DNA of 64,000 nt, from positions 558,001-622,000 of the forward strand of contig FNPS01000002.1 in assembly GCA_900107365.1 (NCBI GenBank), given 5' to 3'. The notes beneath the pieces are model-generated. The model was not told where the DNA came from. It saw only the letters and a list, made by a program, of their open reading frames with translations, and made no database searches. Origin of the DNA: Flavobacterium aquidurense. Lineage in GTDB: Bacteria > Bacteroidota > Bacteroidia > Flavobacteriales > Flavobacteriaceae. Both the position numbers and the translations under genes were made by a program. Below, in pieces: positions 17,258 through 25,732 of the stretch. Numbering within the stretch: the first letter of the stretch is position 1; every line of letters starts with the position of its first letter.

Positions 17258-17572
17258 CTATTCAAACAAATAATTCAAAAACTCAAAGTCAGGATTAATT
17301 GTCTTTATTAATTCTATTTTTTTCTCTCTTCTCCAGCCCTTAATTTCCTTTTCTCTAGCAATTGCTTCATGAATCCAGGTAAACCTTTCATAATACAATA
17401 AAAATTTAACATTATACTTTGAAGCAAATGTCTTATTACCTGAAGAAATATTCTCCTGATGCTGACTTAACCTTTTCCTTAAGTTATTAGTAACCCCTGT
17501 ATAGAAAACACTTTTAGGTTTATTCGTTAAAATATAAATGTAGTACGTGTGATAGCCTTCTTGAAAGAGCAT
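17258..17572 (-). CDS. Small GIY-YIG nuclease-domain protein
   Basis: A 104-residue single-domain protein of the UPF0213/YhbQ-like GIY-YIG group. The core motifs are YYIYILTN (GIY position), VFYTGVTNNLRKRLSQH (YIG position and the catalytic Arg), and AIAREKEIKGWRREKKIELI containing the metal-binding Glu. Such proteins cut or nick DNA; the role of the small bacterial versions is uncertain. The gene is bordered on its 3' side by an array of palindromic repeats and a decayed copy of its own 3' end, suggesting it has been copied locally and may take part in spreading the repeats. It lies 52 bases beyond the stop of the radical SAM gene. Confidence 0.88.
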   Translation of the reverse strand: MLFQEGYHTYYIYILTNKPKSVFYTGVTNNLRKRLSQHQENISSGNKTFASKYNVKFLLYYERFTWIHEAIAREKEIKGWRREKKIELIKTINPDFEFLNYLFE

Positions 17573-17624
17573 GTTTTATTAAGATTCCGTTTTATACAAA
17601 AATAAGAAAAATCTTAAATATAAA

Positions 17625-19829
17625 TTATAAAACCAACAACCCAAATTCTCGTAAAGTATTAACTGGCTTTGAATACCAAAACAATTCAAAGTCCTCTAAA
17701 TGCGCTTCGAAATCAGCTTTTACTTCCTGAAAAGTATAATGTTTAACATTTGAAATCGAGATTTTACTCAAAATTTCAACTAGCCATTCACCTTCATTTT
17801 TGTTGGTCTGAAGATTGAAACTTTCCTTTTTATCGTGAAAAGTAAAACTCATCATTTCCCAGGAATTTCCTTTTTTTGATTTTGTGAAATGTTCTATAGA
17901 AGGTTTTCCGCCAAGCCAAACCACTTTTGCATTGGGTTTAGTATTAAAATCATTTTCTTCTTCCAGTGCATTGAAAATAAAATCGGGATCGATTTTAGTT
18001 TTTGGAATTTTAAAATCGAACCAATCTTGTAATTCGTAATCAAAACAGATTCCGTGCATGAAATTAAAAAGGGATTTTTTTAATCCGAAACTGAATTTAT
18101 CGTGATTGATTCCAGTAGAATCGGTATAATCAATATCGTTATTGGCAAAAGTTCCAATAGTTTCTGTTGCTTTTGTCACGCCAAATTTCTCCGGATACAA
18201 TCCAACCGGACTATGAGCCGTCATCGCAAATTGATGCCAAAAACCAGACTGCAGAATTCCGGCCTCAAATAATTGACGCACCATTTCGAGACTGTCAACT
18301 GTTTCCTGAATTGTTTGTGTTGGATATCCGTACATTAAATACGCATGAACCATAATTCCGGCTTCGGTGAAATTCCGGGTAACTTTTGCTACTTGTTCAA
18401 CGGTAACGCCTTTGTCGATTAATTTTAATAATCGGTCTGAAGCAACTTCTAAACCGCCCGAAACGGCAATACAGCCAGAAGCTTTTAAAAGCAAACATAA
18501 ATCTTTAGAAAAGCTTTTTTCAAAACGAATATTTGTCCACCAGGTTACCGCTAATTTTCGGCGTAAAATTTCTAACGCCAAAGCGCGCATCAAGGCTGGC
18601 GGTGCCGCTTCATCGACAAAATGAAAACCATTTTGCCCAGTTTGAAGCATCATTTCCTCCATCCTGTCGCACAACAAATTGGCAGCTACAGGTTCATAAA
18701 CCTTTATATAATCTAATGAAATATCGCAGAAAGTACATTTTCCCCAATAACAGCCATGCGCCATTGTGAGTTTGTTCCAACGACCGTCGCTCCACATTCT
18801 GTGCATCGGATTCACGATTTCGATTACCGAAATGTATTTATCTAAAGGCAAATCAGAGTAATCCGGAGTTCCAACTTGTGCTTGTTTATAATCGTGTTTT
18901 AAAGAATTGTTTTTGTACACCACTTCTCCATTTTCCAAAAGAAAAGTTCTCTTATAAGAATTGGAATTTGGATTTTCTAAATTGAATATTAATTCTTCTA
19001 TTGGAACTTCCCCATCATCTAAAGTGATAAAATCAAAGAATTCAAAAACACGTTTATCAGAAAGGGAACGCAATTCGGTATTAGGGAAACCGCCACCCAT
19101 AGAAATCTTAATTTCAGGATGATTTTGTTTTACCCATTGGGCACAACGAAATGCGCTGTATAAATTCCCCGGAAAGGGAACAGAAATTAAAAAGAATGTT
19201 GGTTTTATCGCTTCAATTTTAGCTTTTAAAAGCGAAATTAAAATTGAATCAATATAAGTTGGTTCCTGCTGTAAAGCCTCATACAATTCATCAAAAGAAT
19301 TGGCACTTCGACCTAAACGTTCGGCGTATCGGCTAAAGCCAAAATTTTCATCGACACATTCAACTATAAAATCTGAAATGTCTTCGAGATATAAGGTTGC
19401 TAGATGTTTTGCTTTATCCTGCGTTCCCATTGTTCCGAAAGCCCAATCTAATTCTTCCAACTGAGCGAAACGAGAAGCTTCAGGCAAGAAATCTTCCTGA
19501 CAAATTTGTAAAGCCAAAGTTGGATTTTTTCCCTGCAAAAACTGAATTACGGCGTCAATGGTTTTGATGTATTCGTCTTGTAAAGCAAAAATACGTTTGG
19601 AATTATCTGAGATTTCAAAACCTGAAACTCGAAACTTGAAACCTGAAACCTCAAACAAATCTATCAAACCTTTCTTCGAAAACAATTCCAAAATCACATC
19701 AATACCCAAATCCGCCTGAGCAGATTCAATATTTTTGGTATTTAGAAATCCTTTTATATAGGCTGTCGCCGGATATGGCGTGTTCAGCTGTGTAAAAGGA
19801 GGCGTTATGATGAAGAGTTTTGTTTTCAA
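17625..19829 (-). CDS. B12-binding-type radical SAM protein
   Basis: A 734-residue protein. The N-terminal portion (about 190-260) has a cobalamin-binding-like Rossmann region with ISVPFPGNLYSAFRCAQWVK and ISMGGGFPNTELR. The radical SAM core starts at Cys360, Cys365 and Cys368 in GCYWGKCTFCD, so the cluster ligands are spaced C-x4-C-x2-C rather than the canonical C-x3-C-x2-C. Later motifs (GLEVASDRLLKLIDKGVT, HAYLMYGYPTQT) are typical of the barrel. Residues 59-71 (VSGF...RVSGF) are encoded by a dispersed repeat inserted in frame. The product is unknown: probably a methylation or rearrangement reaction. It is transcribed before the GIY-YIG gene. Confidence 0.85.
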   Translation of the reverse strand: MKTKLFIITPPFTQLNTPYPATAYIKGFLNTKNIESAQADLGIDVILELFSKKGLIDLFEVSGFKFRVSGFEISDNSKRIFALQDEYIKTIDAVIQFLQGKNPTLALQICQEDFLPEASRFAQLEELDWAFGTMGTQDKAKHLATLYLEDISDFIVECVDENFGFSRYAERLGRSANSFDELYEALQQEPTYIDSILISLLKAKIEAIKPTFFLISVPFPGNLYSAFRCAQWVKQNHPEIKISMGGGFPNTELRSLSDKRVFEFFDFITLDDGEVPIEELIFNLENPNSNSYKRTFLLENGEVVYKNNSLKHDYKQAQVGTPDYSDLPLDKYISVIEIVNPMHRMWSDGRWNKLTMAHGCYWGKCTFCDISLDYIKVYEPVAANLLCDRMEEMMLQTGQNGFHFVDEAAPPALMRALALEILRRKLAVTWWTNIRFEKSFSKDLCLLLKASGCIAVSGGLEVASDRLLKLIDKGVTVEQVAKVTRNFTEAGIMVHAYLMYGYPTQTIQETVDSLEMVRQLFEAGILQSGFWHQFAMTAHSPVGLYPEKFGVTKATETIGTFANNDIDYTDSTGINHDKFSFGLKKSLFNFMHGICFDYELQDWFDFKIPKTKIDPDFIFNALEEENDFNTKPNAKVVWLGGKPSIEHFTKSKKGNSWEMMSFTFHDKKESFNLQTNKNEGEWLVEILSKISISNVKHYTFQEVKADFEAHLEDFELFWYSKPVNTLREFGLLVL
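19617..19655. repeat. CCTGAAAC word-repeat inside the radical SAM gene
   Basis: Reads CCTGAAACTCGAAACTTG then AAACCTGAAACCTCAAAC. It matches the intergenic palindrome at 36587-36635 (AACCTGAAACCTGAAAC), yet here it is translated in frame without a stop, adding a Val-Ser-Gly-Phe-rich stretch near residue 60. Confidence 0.8.
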
Positions 19830-19901
19830 AAGGAATTATTTTTGCAAAAATACGAGATATTTGGGGACTTTTCAGGAAAAGATTTCAAGTTTGTCATAAA
19901 T

Positions 19902-19938
19902 AAAAAAGCCTTTTGAAATGAATTTCAAAAGGCTTTTT
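19902..19938 (-). terminator. Terminator of the MHS transporter gene
   Basis: A long perfect stem (AAAAGCCTTTTGAAAT and complement) with a short loop, flanked by T-runs, 17 bases beyond the stop of the transporter gene. It can work in both directions but only the minus-strand gene ends here. Confidence 0.9.
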
Positions 19939-19954
19939 AGTCTACGAAATATTT

Positions 19955-21232
19955 TTAAAACTGATGCACTTTCTTAGAAATCACTAAAAATGAAACTAAA
20001 GAGATTAAAGCGGCAGCAGTCAAATAAAAACCTACATAACTTAGTCCGTAAGTACTTGCTAACCAAATCGCAATCATTGGAGCAAATGCTGCACCTAAAA
20101 TTCCTGCCAAATTAAATGTCAAGGAAGCGCCAGAATAACGCACTGTAGTCGGAAATAACTCTGACAAGAAAGTTCCTAATGGCCCGTAAGTAAAGCCCAT
20201 TAAAGACATTCCCATACAAACAAATGCAGTTACCAAAACCGGATTTCCTGAATTAAGGAAGTACGAAAAGAAAAACCCGAAAACAGCTATGGCAGCGGTA
20301 GTGATAATTAATATCTTTCGACGACCAATTTTATCTGCAACCAAAGCCGAAACTGGGATAAAAAAGGCGAAAAAAAGTACTGAAAGTAATTGGATTAATA
20401 AAGCATCTCTTTTAGTAAAACCTAAGTCAGAAGTTGCCCAACTCAATGTAAAAACAGTCATTAAATAAAACACCAAAAAAGTAGTTACAGCTGATAATGT
20501 TCCAAAAATTAATTGATTTTTATAAGATTTCAACAAGGTGAAAAACGGAATTCTAACCTCCTTTTGCTCCTCCTTCGAATTTTCGAATGCCGGTGTTTCG
20601 CTTATTTTCAAACGAATATAAAACCCAACAATTACAAGAAGTGAACTCGCTATAAAGGGAATTCGCCAACCATAATCCATAAAGGCTTCACTGGTCATAC
20701 TGTCAGTTAAGATTAAAAAAGTCCCTCCCGAAAGTAACAATCCGATAGGCGCTCCCAATTGTGGAAACATTCCGTACCAGGCACGTTTATTTGGCGGTGC
20801 ATTTTCGATAGCCAACAAAACAGCTCCTCCCCACTCTCCTCCTAAACCAACTCCTTGTCCAAATCGGCACAACATCAATAAAATAGGTGCCGCGATTCCA
20901 ATACTTGCGTATCCGGGTAAAAAACCAATTGCAATTGTTGACAATCCCATAGTTAATAAGGCTACAACTAAGGTAACTTTACGACCAATTTTATCTCCAT
21001 AATGTCCAAAAACAGCCGAACCTAAAGGTCTGGCAAGAAAGGCAATTGAAAATGTAGCTAACGATTCCAGTGTTGAATTTGTGCTACTTGCTCCGGGAAA
21101 AAATAATTGCGGAAAAACCAATACTGCTGCATTGGCGTAAATATAAAAATCAAAAAATTCAATTGTGGTTCCAATTAACGAACCAAAAAGAACATGGCGA
21201 AGAGAATTCTCCTGATTTGGGTTATTTTTCAT
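19955..21232 (-). CDS. MFS metabolite:H+ symporter (MHS family)
   Basis: A 425-residue inner-membrane carrier with about 12 helices. The signatures GTTIEFFDFYIYANAAVLVF, RPLGSAVFGHYGDKIGRK and CRFGQGVGLGGEWGGAVLL are those of the metabolite:H+ symporter family (ProP/ShiA/KgtP-like), whose members import dicarboxylates, shikimate or compatible solutes. I place the start at the ATG at 21232 (MKNNPNQENS). An upstream ATG at 21346 would add 38 residues, but it lies at or before the predicted promoter and within an inverted repeat. The gene has its own terminator. The substrate is unknown. Confidence 0.9.
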   Translation of the reverse strand: MKNNPNQENSLRHVLFGSLIGTTIEFFDFYIYANAAVLVFPQLFFPGASSTNSTLESLATFSIAFLARPLGSAVFGHYGDKIGRKVTLVVALLTMGLSTIAIGFLPGYASIGIAAPILLMLCRFGQGVGLGGEWGGAVLLAIENAPPNKRAWYGMFPQLGAPIGLLLSGGTFLILTDSMTSEAFMDYGWRIPFIASSLLVIVGFYIRLKISETPAFENSKEEQKEVRIPFFTLLKSYKNQLIFGTLSAVTTFLVFYLMTVFTLSWATSDLGFTKRDALLIQLLSVLFFAFFIPVSALVADKIGRRKILIITTAAIAVFGFFFSYFLNSGNPVLVTAFVCMGMSLMGFTYGPLGTFLSELFPTTVRYSGASLTFNLAGILGAAFAPMIAIWLASTYGLSYVGFYLTAAALISLVSFLVISKKVHQF

Positions 21233-21306
21233 TGTATTTGATATAGTTTTTTTTTTAAAAATATGCTGTTGCAAAAATGAATCGACTCGTTTAACACAAC
21301 AAACAT

Positions 21307-21356
21307 TTGTCTGCAAAAATATAGTTTCATTATTAAAAACACACATTTGCAGACAA
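21307..21356 (-). promoter_or_regulatory. Promoter with operator-like inverted repeat
   Basis: TTGTCTGCAAA at 21307-21317 and its exact complement TTTGCAGACAA at 21346-21356 enclose 28 bases. On the minus strand TATTTTTG (21314-21321) fits the -7 box and overlaps the first arm, while the second arm covers the -33 area. This is the arrangement of a repressor operator over the transporter promoter. The region between the two divergent genes (21233-21578) otherwise shows nothing coding. Confidence 0.5.
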
Positions 21357-21578
21357 CACTTTTAGATTACTCTCACAATTTTAACAAAAAACCAAAATCT
21401 GTTGTGTTAGTTTTTAACAAAATATTCTTTCTTCAATTTATTCGAAAACCAAGAATAAAATACTGATTTTAACTATTTTAAATCAAAAACTAAAAATCAA
21501 ATCTTAAGCATTCGTTAAAAACAGTTTTAAGTATATATTTTCATTAAATTTACAGCTATCAAAAATAAATCTATAATT

Positions 21579-23168
21579 ATGCCCACCGACTGTATCAGCT
21601 ACCAAACCTCAGGATATTTCTCTAAATTGATACACGATTATTTAGATCAAAAACCCGAATTACACTCCTTATACAATCATTTTCCTACTTTGGAAAATTT
21701 TGAAAAGCAAATAGCTGAAAAACAGGCTAATTTTGATAACGCAAACCGAATTCCTTTAGTCGAAACACTAAAAAAGCAATATCAAAATATCGAAATATCA
21801 GAGGCAACTAAACAAAATATTGAACTTTTAGCCCATCCCACTACTTTTACGATTACAACCGGACATCAATTAAATTTATTTAGTGGTCCGTTGTATTTTT
21901 TATATAAAATTATTTCCACTATTAATTTAACAAAAGAATTAAAGTCGAAATACCCGGCACATAATTTTGTCCCTGTTTACTGGATGGCGACAGAAGATCA
22001 CGATTTTGAAGAAATAAATTATTTTAATTTTAAAGGAAAGAAATTCCGTTGGAACAAAGAAAGTACAGGTCCGGTAGGAAGACTTTCAACTGAAGGTTTA
22101 GCTGAATTTTTTGAAATTTATTCTCTGGAATTAGGATCAAGCACAAATGCCAGTGTTCTAAAAAAACTATTTGAAGAAGCCTACTTAAAGCATGAAAATC
22201 TAGCCGATGCGACTCGTTTTTTAGCAGATCGATTATTTGCTAATTATGGTTTAGTAATTTTAGACGCCGATGACGCCGACTTAAAGCGTGCTTTTATTCC
22301 TTTTGTAAGAGAAGAATTAGAACAACAAACATCCTTCAAAGCCGTCCAGGAAACTATATCGAAATTCGGAGATTACACCGTTCAGGTAAATCCACGCGAA
22401 ATCAATTTATTTTATATTGAAGATGATGTAAGAGAAAGAATCATTTTTGAGGATGATAAATACTACGTTAACAATACTAAAATATCCTTTTCTAAAGAAG
22501 AAATTTTCAAATTATTAGAAAGTAATCCGGAGAAATTTAGTCCCAATGTCATCATGCGTCCGTTATATCAGGAAATTATTCTGCCGAATTTATGTTACAT
22601 TGGTGGAGGTGGAGAAATTGCATATTGGTTAGAATTAAAATCATTTTTCGATGCTGTAAATATTACTTTTCCGATGCTTTTGGTTCGTAATTCAGTGCTT
22701 TTAAACACCGAAAAACAAGCTAAAAAAGCTGATAAATTAGGTTTAAGCTGGGCCGACTTATTTACAAAACCTGCTAACTTAGTTAATTCGATTACGCATA
22801 AATTATCTGCTTTTCCAATTGATTTAACTCCTCAAAAAGAAACATTAGAAAAACAATTTGAATATCTTTATCAACTCGCACAACAAACCGATAAATCATT
22901 TACCGGAGCTGTAAAAGCACAGGAAGTAAAACAGAAAAAAGGATTAGAAAACCTTGAAAAAAGACTATTAAAAGCACAAAAACGAAAACTGGACAACGAA
23001 TTACAACGGGTAACTGATTTACAATTTGAGTTATTCCCAAATCAAAGTTTGCAGGAACGTCAAACCAATTTTTCGGAATTTTATTTAGAAAAAGGAGATC
23101 AATTGATTCCGGTTTTGATTCAAAAATTAAAACCACTAGAAAACAATTTTAACATAATAACGATTTAA
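21579..23168 (+). CDS. bshC: Bacillithiol biosynthesis cysteine ligase BshC
   Basis: A 529-residue cytosolic enzyme that adds cysteine to GlcN-malate, the last step of bacillithiol synthesis. Recognised from HPTTFTITTGHQLNLFSGPLYF (HxGH-like nucleotide-binding region near residues 86-107), PVYWMATEDHDFEEINYF and NLCYIGGGGEIAYWLELK, and from the C-terminal coiled coil rich in Lys, Glu and Gln (about 430-500). The length matches the family. The gene is transcribed alone, divergent from the MHS transporter; a GCCACGAATT-type palindrome with an internal hairpin follows. bshA and bshB are not in the window. Confidence 0.95.
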   Translation: MPTDCISYQTSGYFSKLIHDYLDQKPELHSLYNHFPTLENFEKQIAEKQANFDNANRIPLVETLKKQYQNIEISEATKQNIELLAHPTTFTITTGHQLNLFSGPLYFLYKIISTINLTKELKSKYPAHNFVPVYWMATEDHDFEEINYFNFKGKKFRWNKESTGPVGRLSTEGLAEFFEIYSLELGSSTNASVLKKLFEEAYLKHENLADATRFLADRLFANYGLVILDADDADLKRAFIPFVREELEQQTSFKAVQETISKFGDYTVQVNPREINLFYIEDDVRERIIFEDDKYYVNNTKISFSKEEIFKLLESNPEKFSPNVIMRPLYQEIILPNLCYIGGGGEIAYWLELKSFFDAVNITFPMLLVRNSVLLNTEKQAKKADKLGLSWADLFTKPANLVNSITHKLSAFPIDLTPQKETLEKQFEYLYQLAQQTDKSFTGAVKAQEVKQKKGLENLEKRLLKAQKRKLDNELQRVTDLQFELFPNQSLQERQTNFSEFYLEKGDQLIPVLIQKLKPLENNFNIITI

Positions 23169-23176
23169 AAAAGTTT

Positions 23177-23270
23177 ACCACAAATTACACGAATTAGCAC
23201 TAATTTTAAAGAAAAGCATACTGCTTTTCTTTTAGGTTTTACATTCGTGAAAATTAGTGCAATTCGTGGC
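23177..23270. repeat. GCCACGAATT-family palindromic element with inner hairpin
   Basis: The outer arms ACCACAAATTACACGAATT plus AGCACTAATTTT and AAAATTAGTGCAATTCGTGGC are imperfect complements. The centre has an extra hairpin (23208-23232). Related units are at 4914, 5643, 11413 and 30520. Confidence 0.8.
23208..23232 (+). terminator. Terminator-like hairpin after bshC
   Basis: AAAGAAAAGCA pairs with TGCTTTTCTTT over 11 bp with a 3-base loop and is followed by TTAGGTTTT. It sits in the middle of the palindromic element and about 40 bases after the bshC stop. Confidence 0.6.
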
Positions 23271-23387
23271 AAACAAAACAACAAAGTAATAATCTTTCAG
23301 AATAAATAACCGCCTCTTCTGAAATTATTGCCTCTCTAAACCAAATAGTAACCTTTAAAAACAAAAATTAATCTATTACCAAAAACT

Positions 23388-24659
23388 ATGACCAGAGAGC
23401 GCTTGATTTCACTAGATGTCTTCAGAGGATTAACCATTTTATTAATGACTATTGTAAACAACCCCGGAGACTGGGGCAATGTTTTTCCACCACTTTTACA
23501 TTCACAATGGAATGGCTGTACGCCAACCGATTTAGTTTTTCCGTTTTTTATCTTTATTATGGGAGTTGCAGTTCCTCTTGCAATGCCAACTAAAACCTGG
23601 GAAAAAACTACTTTCAACAAAATATTGGTCCGGTCTTTACGAATGTTCTGCCTTGGAATATTCTTTAATTTCTTTGCCAAAATACAGCTTTTTGGACTTG
23701 ACGGAATTCCACTTTTAATTGGCCGCTTAGCTATTACAATTGCAGTTGGTTATGCTTTAATGGGGAGTTTTAGTTCGAAAGTCAAAAATATCCTAGCCTT
23801 TTCAATACTGTTTATTTATCTTTTTTTAGCATATAGTGGTATCCAAGCCTATCATGATGTCCGTTTACCGGGAGTTTTACAACGAATTGCTATTGTCTAT
23901 TTTGTCGTTTCCCTCTTGTATTTAAAGACTACCCAAAAAAAACAAATTATAACCGGAGTAGTTTTATTATTAGGATATTGGGCCGCAATGACCTTAATAC
24001 CGATTCCTGGAATTGGAGCTGCAAATCTCGAAAAAGGAACTAATTTAGCGTCCTGGATAGACAGCATTTTGTTAAAAGGACACATGTACCACGAAACAAT
24101 TACATGGGATCCCGAAGGAATATTAAGCACTATTCCATCAGTCGTAAACGGAATTGTCGGTTTATTAATTGGCCAAATCCTATTACAAGGACTGGGCAAA
24201 ACTCAAAAAGTTCAAAAAATGGCTGTAATAGGTGTGGCACTAATTATTGGTGGACTACTTTGGAGTATTCTTTTTCCAATTAATAAATCACTCTGGACAA
24301 GCAGTTATGTTTTATACACAACAGGATTAGCCACTACCGTTTTAGCAATATTATATTATGTGATAGATATAGCAGATTATAAAAAAGGATTCAAACTCTT
24401 TTTAATTTGGGGAGTAAATCCAATGATTGTATTTTTTGCTTCCGAAATTATTCCGCAGGCATTAGTGATGATCGAATTTCAAAATCCGCATCATCCAACT
24501 GAAAAGATCAATCTTTTAGATTATTTATACAGCTTCGGAATAGCACCATTTTTCAATAATCCAATGACCGCTTCTTTTGCCGGAGCATTAGTATATGTTG
24601 CAATCTGGACCTTTATATTATGGATATTCTACAAAAAGAAACTCATTTTCAAAGTTTAA
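23388..24659 (+). CDS. DUF5009/HGSNAT-like membrane acyltransferase
   Basis: A 423-residue polytopic membrane protein (about 10-11 helices) of the COG4299/DUF5009 group related to heparan-alpha-glucosaminide N-acetyltransferase. The signature is RLISLDVFRGLTILLMTIVN near the N-terminus, followed by CTPTDLVFPFFIFIMGVAV. HDVRLPGVLQRIAI also belongs to the family. It may acetylate a sugar using cytosolic acetyl-CoA across the membrane, but the substrate is unknown. A paralogue lies at 36643-37833. It is transcribed alone and ends with a small hairpin. Confidence 0.85.
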   Translation: MTRERLISLDVFRGLTILLMTIVNNPGDWGNVFPPLLHSQWNGCTPTDLVFPFFIFIMGVAVPLAMPTKTWEKTTFNKILVRSLRMFCLGIFFNFFAKIQLFGLDGIPLLIGRLAITIAVGYALMGSFSSKVKNILAFSILFIYLFLAYSGIQAYHDVRLPGVLQRIAIVYFVVSLLYLKTTQKKQIITGVVLLLGYWAAMTLIPIPGIGAANLEKGTNLASWIDSILLKGHMYHETITWDPEGILSTIPSVVNGIVGLLIGQILLQGLGKTQKVQKMAVIGVALIIGGLLWSILFPINKSLWTSSYVLYTTGLATTVLAILYYVIDIADYKKGFKLFLIWGVNPMIVFFASEIIPQALVMIEFQNPHHPTEKINLLDYLYSFGIAPFFNNPMTASFAGALVYVAIWTFILWIFYKKKLIFKV

Positions 24660-24683
24660 AATATTATCTCACCATAAAAGTAG

Positions 24684-24706
24684 AGACGCACAGCAGTGCG
24701 TCTTTC
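24684..24706 (+). terminator. Terminator of the DUF5009 gene
   Basis: AGACGCAC and GTGCGTCT form an 8-bp stem with a 4-base loop, followed by TTCTT. It lies about 25 bases beyond the stop. Confidence 0.7.
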
Positions 24707-24720
24707 TTATTTAAAAAGAC

Positions 24721-24785
24721 ATTTAATGTCAATATTTTACATTTTACATTTTACAACTTACTTTTTACAACTTACTTTTTACAGT
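24721..24785. repeat. Short tandem array ATTTTAC / CTTTTTACAA
   Basis: ATTTTAC occurs three times in a row and is followed by ACTTACTTTTTACA units repeated twice. It is a low-complexity tandem between DUF5009 and ndk, with no coding role. The unit is too short and unspaced for a CRISPR. Confidence 0.7.
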
Positions 24786-24856
24786 TTTCTTTACCATAAA
24801 ATCATTCCATGATGTTTTAATTATGAATTTATTAAAATCAATTCATAAAAAAAGTA

Positions 24857-24864
24857 TACTTTTG
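24857..24864 (+). promoter_or_regulatory. -7 box of ndk
   Basis: TACTTTTG fits TAnnTTTG exactly, 25 bases before the ndk ATG. The -33 region is AT-rich without a clear TTTG. Confidence 0.55.
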
Positions 24865-24889
24865 CACAAAATTAAAAATAAGCAATAAA

Positions 24890-25309
24890 ATGGCAACAAA
24901 TAGAACTTTTACAATGATTAAACCGGATGCTGTTGCAAACGGACACATCGGGAACATCTTAGCAATGATTACTAACGGAGGTTTCAAAATCGTTTCATTA
25001 AAATTAACTCAATTAACTGTAGCAGACGCTCAGGCTTTTTACGCTGTACACGCTGCAAGACCTTTCTACGGAGAATTAGTTGAATTTATGTCACGCGGAC
25101 CAATTGTTGCTGCTATTTTAGAAAAAGATAACGCAGTAGAAGATTTCAGAACTTTAATTGGAGCTACAAATCCAGCTGAAGCTGCTGAAGGAACTATTCG
25201 TAAAGCATACGCAACTTCTATCGGAGAAAATGCAGTTCACGGTTCTGATAGCGACGAAAATGCAGCTATCGAAGGTGCATTCCACTTTGCCGGAAGAGAG
25301 CAGTTCTAG
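24890..25309 (+). CDS. ndk: Nucleoside-diphosphate kinase
   Basis: A 139-residue enzyme that moves the gamma-phosphate among nucleoside tri- and diphosphates through a phospho-histidine. The N-terminal [16 protein letters not shown], the middle [19 protein letters not shown] and the active-site segment [16 protein letters not shown] with the catalytic His are all present. The length is standard for bacterial Ndk. It is transcribed alone from its own -7 box, and ends with a strong terminator enclosed by two copies of the CAGTTTTCAGT-type repeat. Confidence 0.98.
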   Translation: MATNRTFTMIKPDAVANGHIGNILAMITNGGFKIVSLKLTQLTVADAQAFYAVHAARPFYGELVEFMSRGPIVAAILEKDNAVEDFRTLIGATNPAEAAEGTIRKAYATSIGENAVHGSDSDENAAIEGAFHFAGREQF

Positions 25310-25313
25310 TATT

Positions 25314-25438
25314 TAGTTTGCAGTCACAGTTTTCGGTGACAGTAAACCTTACAAAAAAATCCCGTTTCAAATTGAAACGGGATTTTTTTATATTGCAATT
25401 TAGCTCGATCTAACTCTGAAAACTGAGACTGAAAACTA
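25314..25438. repeat. Pair of CAGTCTCAGT-type repeats around the ndk terminator
   Basis: The left unit reads AGTTTGCAGTCACAGTTTTC (25315-25334) and the right unit reads CTGAAAACTGAGACTG then AAAACTA (25416-25438), in inverted orientation. The outer edge of the right unit contains the TAG stop codon of the convergent DUF721 gene (CTA at 25436-25438). Confidence 0.8.
25353..25389 (+). terminator. Terminator of ndk
   Basis: AAAAAAATCCCGTTTCAA and its complement form a near-perfect hairpin followed by a T-run about 45 bases beyond the ndk stop. The A-run on the other side lets it serve the convergent gene too. Confidence 0.92.
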
Positions 25439-25732
25439 TCTAAGTACCACGTCCGTCACCACTTCACGTCTTAATTCCTCATTAATCATTTTAACGATTT
25501 TAGACTTTCCATGACTCAATTCCTCTCTCAAAACGGCAGATCCGAGTTCAACATAAAGCGTACTTCCTTTCAAGATAACGTTTTTAGTATACGTGTTCAC
25601 GCCATTTCCCATTAGCTGCCTCCAAGCTTCTTTTACATCAATCTGATCCATTCCGGGCTGTAATTTGTTCACCTGAATAATCTGGTTCAAAACATCCCCA
25701 ATTGTACTTTGACTATTTAGTCTTTTTGCCAT
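25436..25732 (-). CDS. DUF721 domain protein (DciA-like)
   Basis: A 98-residue cytosolic protein with the DUF721 pattern: IGDVLNQIIQVNKLQPGMDQ, DVKEAWRQLMGNGVNTYTKN and GSTLYVELGSAVLREELSHG then KSKIVKMINEEL. DUF721 is the core of DciA, the helicase-operator protein that recruits DnaB in many bacteria. Bacteroidota have short versions like this one, whose role is inferred. Its start overlaps the upstream lipoprotein gene by 20 bases. Its stop codon lies in the edge of an intergenic repeat. Confidence 0.85.
   Translation of the reverse strand: MAKRLNSQSTIGDVLNQIIQVNKLQPGMDQIDVKEAWRQLMGNGVNTYTKNVILKGSTLYVELGSAVLREELSHGKSKIVKMINEELRREVVTDVVLR

Noticed and set aside
21233..21346. Longer N-terminus for the MHS transporter
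   Set aside because: The extra 38 residues are not like the family, and the region contains the predicted promoter and an inverted repeat.
24721..24785. Tandem ATTTTAC/CTTTTTACAA tract as a CRISPR array
   Set aside because: Units are 7-14 bases without unique spacers and no cas gene is present.
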